Shown: positions 1 to 4,873, numbered from the stretch's first letter. The stretch is 6,554 nucleotides of DNA from an uncultured Prevotellaceae bacterium (GCA_958404085.1 CATXZX010000107.1:1-6554), one strand, 5' to 3'. The notes: generated by a model from the sequence alone, not told the origin. Numbers and translations: made by a program.

Positions 1-12
1 TATTTTCTGCAA

Positions 13-1908
13 ATGTCGGAACAAGGTACAGAATTCGCTTTGATGAATCACCTGGACAACCAGGGTGCTTCTTCTGCTGCGGAAATACGCAGCGGCAATT
101 TTCTGTCCCTTGACCAGATATATTCCAAAGGCTTTGGCGTTATTCCAAAATTTGTTATGGAGGATTCTTCCCTCCCACTTAAATCAAAAGCGCTTTATGC
201 TTATATATGTGCCCTTGCCGGCAGAGGAAACTCCGCATTCCCGCTTCGGGAAACCATATGCGGTCATCTCTGTTTTTCCGAAAGCACCTACAAGAAGCAT
301 TGCTCTATTCTCACAAATGCAGGCTATATACGCATACATCAGCGCACCAAGCTCAACAAGAACAACCACTTCTGTTACGGCAGCAATACCTATGAGCTGG
401 TATCCTCTCCCCCCTCCTATATACGCTACTGCGAGGGAAAGGTGGACGAATACGGGCAGAGCTTCGTATCCGGTGAAGGAATAGAAGGCGCCGGTTACGG
501 CACTATTCCCTATTATGTCATGTGCATGAAGAACCTTGCTGCCGATGCAAAGGCTGTGTACGCTTACCTTTGCTCTCTGTGCGGCGCTGGCGAACTCGCA
601 TACCTGTCATATGCCGGAATTTCCAACATTCTCAATATATCCCGCAACAGTACGGACAAGTACATGAAAGCCCTCATTTCGAGCGGTCTCATAACTATAA
701 CCCAAATGCGCAAGCCGGATGGAACCTACGGCCTCGGCCGCTGCGTGATAAAGAAGAAAATAGCTGCTGCCAGCGAGCGTGTTTCCTCTATGGAAACATA
801 CCAAAACCCAGCCGAACCCCAAAAACTATACCGCGCAGAAAATGCTTACGAACCATCTCCCTCGCGGGGTATAAATGGTTCTTATATTACCGAACCCCAA
901 AATTTAACCCACGCAGAAAATTCAGGTGTTTCCTGTGTTAATTCTAAAAACGACTGCGGCGAATGTGAAAAATCGGCGGTTTTGACCGGACCCCAAAAAA
1001 CCGCCCACTCAAAAAACCGCCCACTCAAAATCCATACCACATACCATAAACCGTCTTATACCATAAACCAAGATAATGCTTCTATCAATCTATCAGATAA
1101 GGACCTTACATTGCCTTCTCATAAGGATAGATGGATTGAAGGAGCTACCGAATCCCTGTATTTAAGAAACGGAAATTCCGTAGCCATGCTTCCTCTGTGG
1201 AAGAGGGTAATAGAAGCATATAAGATGCCTTCATATACCATTGATGAGCTCCTTTCAGATGTGGTAGATGAATACAAGGCCAGAGCACTTCAAGCGTGCT
1301 GGTCTGCCGCCGCTGCAACCATGAGAGCTGCTAACGTAGGACAAGACCAAATTCTTGGCATGGCAAAATGTGGCGCCCCTTCCCTCCCTACCGTTCTTAT
1401 GACATGGGCAAATGCGGCTAACGAAGCCATGTCGGCAAACAGGAATAACGATTTTGACGCCGCCCTATACCTCTTAACCGGCAACAGTGATTATCCAATA
1501 GAATCTCTTCCGGAGTCTGTGGTAGAGGTAATACGTGTTTTCGCTGACATAATGGAAACCGACATCTCCGGCAGCTTCCGCATAAACGGTCACAGCATAC
1601 CAGCTTCTAAGGTCAGGGCTGAAGTATCAAAGCTCAAGCTGGATGATATAGAGGAAGTGGCCGACAGATATCTTTCCCAGGAGGGAGAAGTAAAGAAGTT
1701 TAGGGAATATATAACGGCCATGCTCTTTAACCAGAGCTTTGGAAGGTTGCTTAATGTTCAAAAACAAGTAAAATCCCACGTCTGCGGGAGCAAAAATAGC
1801 GGCTGTACGGCAAAGAAAAACAATTTTGTAGATTATCCTCAGAGACAATATTCAGATAGCGAACTGGCTCAAATAGGGATTAAGCTGATAGACGATAATG
1901 ATTCTTAA
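13..1908 (+). CDS. Putative plasmid/ICE replication initiator with duplicated winged-helix domain and DUF6017-like C-terminus
   Basis: Likely a cytoplasmic DNA-binding replication initiator of a Bacillota plasmid or integrative element. Residues 40-128 and 161-248 are two copies of one winged-helix module: both read G-[FY]-G-x-IP-x-x-VM, then KA-x-YAY-x-C-x-L-x-G-x-G, then a recognition-helix region ending G-[YL]-I-x-I-x-Q. This matches the N-terminal helix-turn-helix region of such initiators. Residues 262-355 are a polar linker with three repeats of the type [EG]PQ...[AS][EK]N. Residues of about 497-581 (VVEVIRVFADIMETD, then a KL..DDIEEV segment and a YITAMLFNQSF segment) resemble DUF6017, a C-terminal domain of these initiators, as I recall the family. 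The first ATG is at 13, but the frame is open to base 1 and no ribosome binding site is visible, so the true start may lie outside the window; ATG at 43 is an alternative. The stop codon directly abuts the transposon remnant. Role inferred from domain architecture, not from a search. Confidence 0.75.
   Translation: MSEQGTEFALMNHLDNQGASSAAEIRSGNFLSLDQIYSKGFGVIPKFVMEDSSLPLKSKALYAYICALAGRGNSAFPLRETICGHLCFSESTYKKHCSILTNAGYIRIHQRTKLNKNNHFCYGSNTYELVSSPPSYIRYCEGKVDEYGQSFVSGEGIEGAGYGTIPYYVMCMKNLAADAKAVYAYLCSLCGAGELAYLSYAGISNILNISRNSTDKYMKALISSGLITITQMRKPDGTYGLGRCVIKKKIAAASERVSSMETYQNPAEPQKLYRAENAYEPSPSRGINGSYITEPQNLTHAENSGVSCVNSKNDCGECEKSAVLTGPQKTAHSKNRPLKIHTTYHKPSYTINQDNASINLSDKDLTLPSHKDRWIEGATESLYLRNGNSVAMLPLWKRVIEAYKMPSYTIDELLSDVVDEYKARALQACWSAAAATMRAANVGQDQILGMAKCGAPSLPTVLMTWANAANEAMSANRNNDFDAALYLLTGNSDYPIESLPESVVEVIRVFADIMETDISGSFRINGHSIPASKVRAEVSKLKLDDIEEVADRYLSQEGEVKKFREYITAMLFNQSFGRLLNVQKQVKSHVCGSKNSGCTAKKNNFVDYPQRQYSDSELAQIGIKLIDDNDS
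812..1017 (+). repeat. Three in-frame imperfect repeats in the linker of the initiator gene
   Basis: Copies start at 812, 890 and 986, each about 32 bases, opening with CCGAACCCCAAAA (third copy CCGGACCCCAAAA). The first two agree at about 27 of 32 positions. Start-to-start distances are 78 and 96 bases, both multiples of three, giving peptide repeats EPQKLYRAEN, EPQNLTHAEN and GPQKTAHSKN. They may be protein-level repeats, DNA binding sites, or both. Confidence 0.6.
995..1069 (+). repeat. Iteron-like direct repeats inside the initiator gene (candidate origin)
   Basis: A 16-base unit AAAAAACCGCCCACTC is repeated exactly in tandem at 995-1010 and 1011-1026. It is followed by ATACCATAAACC at 1041-1052 and again at 1058-1069, with a partial copy ATACCAC at 1034. 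The periods (16 and 17) are not multiples of three, so each copy is translated differently. This argues for selection on DNA rather than protein. By analogy with RepA_N plasmids, whose origins lie inside the rep gene, this could be an initiator-binding origin; that function is inference. Confidence 0.4.
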
Positions 1909-1909
1909 C

Positions 1910-1940
1910 ACTCCCACCCCCGGCTAAAGCCGGAGGGATT
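1910..1940 (+). other. Left-end hairpin of the IS200/IS605-type remnant
   Basis: CCGGC at 1920-1924 pairs with GCCGG at 1929-1933 across a TAAA loop, with further imperfect pairing of flanking C and G runs. It starts two bases after the stop codon of the initiator gene. It could double as a weak transcription terminator for that gene, although the T run (1960-1965) is 27 bases away from the stem, too far for a classic intrinsic terminator. Confidence 0.6.
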
Positions 1941-1968
1941 AAAGTGAAAGAAGGAAAAATTTTTTAAT

Positions 1969-2007
1969 ATAACGTTATTGATATAAAAGACGTTATTGTG
2001 GTAATAT
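1969..2007 (+). promoter_or_regulatory. Promoter with inverted-repeat operator, copy 1
   Basis: TTGATA (1978-1983) and TAATAT (2002-2007) are spaced 18 bases apart. The -35 box lies within the inverted repeat ATAACGT (1969-1975) -N14- ACGTTAT (1990-1996), whose half-sites are 21 bases apart, two helical turns. Nineteen bases (TTGATATAAAAGACGTTAT) are identical to the promoter upstream of the lipoprotein gene at 4845-4863, and the full 28-base site differs at two positions. A transcript from here would cross the tnpB tail and right-end hairpin and could continue into the gene at 2560. Confidence 0.6.
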
Positions 2008-2075
2008 GTATGTGTCTATAAAGTCAGACAGAGTGCCACCTTCAAGAGGATACCACTTACCGGAACGTGCCGTAA

Positions 2076-2225
2076 AGCCCCTGCTCCTGCTGCGGCGCAC
2101 AGTGGTCAGGCACGAAAGACCTATCCGTGCGCGGCTGGGCTTGCCCGGAGTGCGGCGCACAGCACGATAGGGATATAAACGCCGCGAAGAACATTTTGCA
2201 TGAGGGCTTGCGCCTGCTGGCGTAG
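2076..2225 (+). pseudogene. tnpB: TnpB C-terminal fragment (zinc finger and RuvC-III end)
   Basis: The frame reads PCSCCGAQW, then a CPECGAQH segment, then DRDINAAKNIL and GLRLLA before TAG. This is the typical end of the IS200/IS605 RNA-guided nuclease TnpB: a four-cysteine zinc finger (two CxxC pairs) followed by the DRDxNAAxNI motif with the last RuvC catalytic Asp. About 50 codons remain of roughly 350-400. The frame is closed by TAA at 2073-2075 just upstream, and no RuvC-I or RuvC-II segment or start is present, so no nuclease can be made. After TAG at 2223-2225 the same frame stays open to the TAG inside the right-end hairpin (2334-2336), reading ...VEPRIPRL, so the first stop may itself be a later mutation. 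Confidence 0.85.
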
Positions 2226-2372
2226 CTAATACATACGGTAGGGCGGGACACGCCCGAACCTATACGCTCGGGGACACCGTGTAAGACCTCGCAGATGCAG
2301 GCGGTGATGGTTGAACCGAGAATCCCCCGGCTTTAGCCGTGGGGAGTGTCAAGGGAGTGGTAGTTCATAAGG
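2080..2372 (+). ncRNA. Candidate omega-RNA (reRNA) segment of the TnpB remnant
   Basis: In IS200/IS605 elements the guide RNA of TnpB overlaps the tnpB 3' end, continues through the right-end hairpin and takes its guide from the flanking DNA. All those parts are retained here: tnpB tail, 2226-2323 spacer, hairpin, GTGTCAA, and then flank from 2353. The promoter at 1978-2007 points into it. The 5' and 3' ends given are approximate. Expression and folding are inference. Confidence 0.3.
2323..2352 (+). other. Right-end hairpin and cleavage site of the IS200/IS605-type remnant
   Basis: CGGCT (2328-2332) pairs with AGCCG (2335-2339), extended by CCCC (2324-2327) with GGGG (2341-2344) around a bulged T2340. 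It is followed by AGTGTCAA. The hairpin plus TCAA-type 3' terminus is characteristic of right ends in this family. Confidence 0.65.
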
Positions 2373-2380
2373 ATTGTGGA

Positions 2381-2417
2381 ACGGAAACCCATTACCTTTA
2401 AGTGATGGGTAGTTGAC
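2381..2417 (+). repeat. Second right-end-like hairpin
   Basis: ACCCATTAC (2387-2395) pairs with GTGATGGGT (2402-2410) over a six-base loop CTTTAA: nine pairs including one G-T. It is followed by AGTTGAC. No T run follows, so it does not look like a terminator. The arrangement hairpin-GGGTAGTTGAC resembles right ends of IS200/IS605-type elements. Bases 2353-2367 (GGGAGTGGTAGTTCA) look like another right-end tail. Together they suggest that more than one such element has landed here. Confidence 0.35.
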
Positions 2418-2559
2418 GAAAATAGAGGAGTATACAAAGCGGCAGCTCAATGATTAAAGCCGTAAAAAAACAGAGCTGTTTGATTGCATAGTACAAAAGG
2501 AGGAAGGGGTAGTTTCTCTCACCAATATGGAGGTTGAGGATATCCATGCCTGAACAGTA
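2418..2559 (+). other. Leader of the 2560 gene with tiny ORFs, no firm gene
   Basis: ATG at 2450 opens a 13-codon frame ending at 2491. Its fifth to seventh codons cover a run of seven A (2464-2470). A minus-one slip there would give 34 codons ending at 2553 (...TELFDCIVQKEEG... to ...MEVEDIHA). A strong AAGGAGG lies at 2497-2503, but no start codon stands at a normal distance. A four-codon ORF (MPEQ, 2546-2560) overlaps the next ATG as TAATG, which would allow translational coupling. None is well enough supported to call a gene. Confidence 0.3.
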
Positions 2560-3306
2560 ATGAAGTATTTGATATATTGGACAAAGAAAAATAAGCTCTT
2601 TTTGTCTTTGCTTGCGGAGATAATGGTGCTTATCATAGTCATAGCTGCGGCTTTTCAGTCGCGGGAAAGAGATAATATAGTGGAGGCATCGAGCAACAAG
2701 AATGGTTCAGATTCTTCCTCCTTTGCTCCGATTTTCGTTTCAGATACCAATGCGAACATTGTGAGGTCGTTCGATTCATCAGAGATGAACAACACCTACA
2801 CCATAGTAGACCTTACCTGTGATGTACTTAACTCGAATCCCAAAGCAGTAAAGACCAATGATTCGTTTATATTTGCGCCTGTCGATATTATTAAAAACTC
2901 TGGCATATACTTCTACCCTCTCTCTCTCGACAGTAATGTAGTGGTGCAGGATTCGGAAGTCGGATTTTTTATGGCCATAAAAGAAGCGGAAATGATGACA
3001 GGAATAATAAAAATGAACGGTGAAGAGAGAAATGCAGTAAAGTATAAAATCAAGGGAGACGTGCTCGATGGGGTAGGAGAAAACCCGGAAAAAGGATACT
3101 CCGAGGAAAGCTCGTCATATCCATCTGACGATAGTCCTACAACTGACAAGGTGGGAATACGGTTAGTCATATGCGGTGACGAAAAGGCGGCTGTCGCCCT
3201 TATAGAGCAGATAAGTCTTGTGATAGAAGTGGAAGCATACGGGATAACGGATGACAGCACGAAGTATATAGTGGCGAATAGAGGAAAAATAAACCCCTTA
3301 TCCTGA
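2560..3306 (+). CDS. Unknown single-pass membrane-anchored protein
   Basis: 248 residues, family not recognised. A short basic N-terminus (WTKKNK) is followed by one hydrophobic segment at about residues 13-32, without a lipobox or clear cleavage site, and then a polar Ser/Asn-rich stretch (43-58). The rest should be outside the membrane. A second acidic Ser-rich stretch (about 180-193, EESSSYPSDDSP) precedes a hydrophobic-charged C-terminal segment (GIRLVICGDEKAAVALIEQ). That segment loosely recalls the end of CpaB/RcpC-type pilus assembly proteins, but this is too weak to assign. The ATG has no good Shine-Dalgarno and overlaps the stop of a four-codon ORF (TAATG). The nearest convincing promoter is about 550 bases upstream, across the transposon remnant. 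It is convergent with the signal peptidase gene, and its stop codon lies in the terminator loop. Confidence 0.7.
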   Translation: MKYLIYWTKKNKLFLSLLAEIMVLIIVIAAAFQSRERDNIVEASSNKNGSDSSSFAPIFVSDTNANIVRSFDSSEMNNTYTIVDLTCDVLNSNPKAVKTNDSFIFAPVDIIKNSGIYFYPLSLDSNVVVQDSEVGFFMAIKEAEMMTGIIKMNGEERNAVKYKIKGDVLDGVGENPEKGYSEESSSYPSDDSPTTDKVGIRLVICGDEKAAVALIEQISLVIEVEAYGITDDSTKYIVANRGKINPLS

Positions 3307-3320
3307 CGATAAGGGGTTTA
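3290..3320. terminator. Bidirectional terminator between convergent genes
   Basis: TAAACCCCTTATC (3290-3302) and GATAAGGGGTTTA (3308-3320) form a perfect 13-base-pair stem with loop CTGAC. On the minus strand it is followed by TTTATTTTTCC, a good U tract for the signal peptidase transcript. On the plus strand it is followed by TTTATCATATT. The TGA stop of the upstream plus-strand gene is at 3304-3306, within the loop. Confidence 0.85.
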
Positions 3321-3333
3321 TCATATTGAGCGC

Positions 3334-3945
3334 CTAAGTCATGCGATATATTCCGTGGGTATTAAAAACGAGAAGTACTTTACCTATAATTGTGCTTACC
3401 GGCACATAAGGGTTCTTCCATACTCTTGCATCCGAAGAATGTTCCCTATTATCTCCCATGCATAAGACACATCCTTTAGGGACATAGAATACGCTGCCGT
3501 TTTCATACGGCTCGGTGAAGCCATATGCGTATTCTTCGGTAAGAGGTTCGCCATTGAGATAGACTTTTCCGCTTTTTATTTCTATGGTATCTCCCTCTAT
3601 CCCGATAACCCTCTTGCAAAAATATTTATCCGGTTCATCCGGGGCAATGAAGGATATAACATCACCTCTCTTTGGATAATAAGCTATGCGGCTGCCAATG
3701 AAATATGAGCCGGCCTCGATGGATGGGTACATACTTTCCGACGGAATCTCACCATATGAAAAAACAAGGCTTATGACCAGGGCAAGCAAAGCCGCAAGCG
3801 CCATGCTTATCACTGTGGATATGGCGAAAGACCGTATTTCTTTCTTTCCTGCAGCAACAGCCTGTGCGCCGGTATCAGTAGTAGGTTCATCAGCGACGGA
3901 GGGTACACATTCAACATCTATCCGTCTTATATCATTCTTAATCAA
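3334..3945 (-). CDS. lepB: Type I signal peptidase
   Basis: Membrane serine protease that cleaves signal peptides from exported proteins on the outer face of the membrane. Counting from the TTG start (203 residues), there is a cytoplasmic N-terminus and one membrane segment at about 37-64. The conserved boxes follow in order: PSESMYPSI with catalytic Ser71, RIAYYPKRGDVISF, FCKRVIGIEGDTI with catalytic Lys111, and GDNREHSSDAR at 164-174. The length is normal for Bacillota enzymes and nothing essential is missing. TTG at 3945-3943 is preferred because AGGAGG lies 7 bases upstream and the promoter's -10 box is at 3986-3981. The longer frame from ATG at 3990 would start upstream of the expected transcription start. 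It diverges from the 4089 gene through a shared palindromic promoter. An extra copy beside membrane and lipoprotein genes suggests a dedicated role in processing locally encoded exported proteins (inference). Confidence 0.93.
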   Translation of the reverse strand: MIKNDIRRIDVECVPSVADEPTTDTGAQAVAAGKKEIRSFAISTVISMALAALLALVISLVFSYGEIPSESMYPSIEAGSYFIGSRIAYYPKRGDVISFIAPDEPDKYFCKRVIGIEGDTIEIKSGKVYLNGEPLTEEYAYGFTEPYENGSVFYVPKGCVLCMGDNREHSSDARVWKNPYVPVSTIIGKVLLVFNTHGIYRMT

Positions 3946-3952
3946 TCTTTGC

Positions 3953-3958
3953 CCTCCT
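3953..3958 (-). promoter_or_regulatory. Ribosome binding site fixing the TTG start of the signal peptidase
   Basis: On the minus strand AGGAGG lies 7 bases before TTG (3945). No comparable site precedes the in-frame ATGs at 3990 or 3978, so TTG is the likely initiation codon. Confidence 0.8.
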
Positions 3959-3980
3959 CTCCCTTCTTTAGGCTGCATAT

Positions 3981-4009
3981 ATTGTACCATATATTAAAGT
4001 ATGATACAA
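3981..4009 (-). promoter_or_regulatory. Promoter of the signal peptidase gene
   Basis: On the minus strand, TTGTAT (4009-4004), 17-base spacer, TACAAT (3986-3981). Transcription should start near 3974, giving a leader of about 30 bases to the TTG start with its ribosome binding site inside. Confidence 0.7.
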
Positions 4010-4010
4010 T
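3982..4010 (+). promoter_or_regulatory. Promoter of the 4089 gene
   Basis: TTGTAC (3982-3987), 17-base spacer, TACAAT (4005-4010). It occupies the same DNA as the minus-strand promoter, so RNA polymerase cannot occupy both at once. The leader would be about 70 bases. Confidence 0.65.
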
Positions 4011-4073
4011 ATATAAAAGTGGTAGTAAATGTAAAAACAAAGCATCTTAGTGGTATAAAACAACAATATAGAA

Positions 4074-4079
4074 AAGGAG
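4074..4079 (+). promoter_or_regulatory. Ribosome binding site deciding between two starts
   Basis: AAGGAG lies 3 bases before ATG at 4083 but 9 bases before the in-frame ATG at 4089. Normal spacing favours 4089. Confidence 0.6.
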
Positions 4080-4088
4080 ATAATGTTT

Positions 4089-4727
4089 ATGGAAGGATTG
4101 AAATATGAGCAGATAACGAAGGAAATGCTTTACTCTATTAACGAAATCAAAGAAATATTCAGGGTTGGTGCTGTATTCACCACAATCAAAAAAACTCCTC
4201 TGAAGGGAACGGAGAATATATTCTTAAAAGATGTGTCCGTACTGTTCCCCTTCCCTTTAAAGCAGAAGATAGGGACAGTAATATACGGGCTGCTGCTCCC
4301 GGTGAAGGAAGGAATAGTATCAGCTCCTATCTTCATCGGAAAAGGATTGGTTCCTTATGTGTCCGCAAATGAGATAAACCTTTGCAGCGACCTTCAGTTA
4401 AGACAGATGAGAGAGCACTTTATGCGTAGATGCGGCGAATTCGGGCAGATGATAGATGATTGGAAGGTTATATTAAATGGGGATAGAAATATATCCCGTA
4501 ATATGATGGGTAGGCTGTGTGCCAGAGGGAATAAGATTTGTGTTACTGCATCCGGCAACAGGTATTGTATAGGGACCGTGGATGCACATGGAAATAAGCG
4601 ATGCAGACTGTCTGCGGAGACTTGGGCCAATGAAGATGACGCTGCGGCTGCCTGCATATCCGGGAAATTCGAAATAAGGGATTCCGGCGAAACCGAGTTC
4701 TGTAACGATGGGAAGGGTTGTATATAA
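4089..4727 (+). CDS. Unknown cysteine-rich protein
   Basis: 212 residues from ATG at 4089 (214 from ATG at 4083); family not recognised. No signal peptide or lipobox is seen. The N-terminal half (to about residue 95) is a mixed charged and hydrophobic region with a hydrophobic core PFPLKQKIGTVIYGLLLPV. The C-terminal half holds all nine cysteines, at about 99, 115, 144, 151, 160, 172, 189, 205 and 211, in single spaced positions rather than CxxC pairs. Disulfide bonding or an irregular metal site is possible, but I cannot choose. A Trp-Ala-Asn-Glu-Asp-Asp stretch near 179 precedes an alanine run. It is transcribed from the symmetric divergent promoter shared with the signal peptidase gene and followed by a hairpin terminator, so probably monocistronic. 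Confidence 0.75.
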   Translation: MEGLKYEQITKEMLYSINEIKEIFRVGAVFTTIKKTPLKGTENIFLKDVSVLFPFPLKQKIGTVIYGLLLPVKEGIVSAPIFIGKGLVPYVSANEINLCSDLQLRQMREHFMRRCGEFGQMIDDWKVILNGDRNISRNMMGRLCARGNKICVTASGNRYCIGTVDAHGNKRCRLSAETWANEDDAAAACISGKFEIRDSGETEFCNDGKGCI

Positions 4728-4773
4728 GCTGAAAGAGCAAAAGAGATTGTAAAAATAACCTGAATAAAAGCCC

Positions 4774-4809
4774 AAAAGCGGGAGTTTGATGGGGGGTGCT
4801 CTTGCTTTT
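4774..4809 (+). terminator. Candidate terminator of the 4089 gene
   Basis: AAAAGCGGGAG (4774-4784) can pair with CTCTTGCTTTT (4799-4809) over 11 positions, two of them G-T, with a 14-base loop. The 3' arm itself ends in a T run. It is weaker than the terminator at 3290 and has a large loop. Confidence 0.45.
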
Positions 4810-4830
4810 AAGGGATGAAGATTGTATAAT
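4802..4830 (+). promoter_or_regulatory. Possible upstream promoter for the lipoprotein operon
   Basis: TTGCTT (4802-4807), 17-base spacer, perfect TATAAT (4825-4830). It overlaps the candidate terminator and lies just upstream of the second, better promoter. It may be a tandem promoter or chance in AT-rich DNA. Confidence 0.4.
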
Positions 4831-4835
4831 TAAAA

Positions 4836-4873
4836 ATAACGTATTTGATATAAAAGACGTTATATAATATAAT
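4836..4873 (+). promoter_or_regulatory. Promoter with inverted-repeat operator, copy 2
   Basis: TTGATA (4845-4850), 17-base spacer, TATAAT (4868-4873), giving a start near 4880 and a short leader to the lipoprotein gene. ATAACGT (4836-4842) and ACGTTAT (4857-4863) are inverted repeats separated by 14 bases, with the -35 box between them. Sequence and geometry match the site at 1969. A dimeric or tetrameric repressor covering the -35 region is a plausible reading. Confidence 0.7.

Larger units (their letters stand above)
1910..2352 (+). mobile_element. Internally deleted IS200/IS605-type element with only the tnpB tail
   Basis: The left boundary is a hairpin just after TTAAC at 1905-1909. The right boundary is a hairpin followed by GAGTGTCAA, and TCAA is the type of right cleavage site used by IS608-like elements. 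Between them lie the last TnpB codons (2076-2225) and nothing resembling a TnpA transposase. The two ends are almost reverse complements of each other: TTAACACTCCC...CGGCTAAAGCCGG on the left against TTGACACTCCC...CGGCTAAAGCCGG reading inward from the right. At about 443 bases it resembles the non-autonomous palindrome-associated derivatives of this family. An oddity is the promoter/operator at 1969-2007, which lies inside these limits and matches a host-gene promoter at 4836. Exact cleavage points cannot be fixed without an empty site. Confidence 0.7.
3977..4014. repeat. 38-base palindrome forming the divergent promoter region
   Basis: Arms ATATATTGTACCATA (3977-3991) and TATGATACAATATAT (4000-4014) are reverse complements with a single mismatch, across an 8-base spacer. 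Each arm carries the -10 hexamer of one promoter and the -35 hexamer of the opposing one. The site could also be a binding site for a dimeric regulator. Confidence 0.8.

Noticed and set aside
65..941. Plus-strand 139-codon frames (65-484 and 522-941) within the initiator gene
   Set aside because: They overlap the long frame in another phase and show no domain, while the long frame has two clear winged-helix repeats.
995..1069. CRISPR-like array
   Set aside because: Repeats of 12-16 bases with two copies each and no constant-length unique spacers are not a CRISPR array.
2057..2251. 64-codon minus-strand frame over the tnpB tail
   Set aside because: The opposite strand clearly encodes the TnpB zinc finger and RuvC-III motif, so this frame is a shadow.
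2387..2410. Intrinsic terminator at the ACCCATTAC hairpin
   Set aside because: The stem is plausible but no T run follows; a transposon right-end reading fits better.
2413..2436. Promoter TTGACG with TATACA for the 2560 gene
   Set aside because: The spacing is only 12 bases, too short for a normal promoter.
2913..3260. 115-codon minus-strand frame inside the membrane protein gene
   Set aside because: Antisense shadow; no ribosome binding site or recognisable motif, and the plus frame is longer and has a membrane segment.
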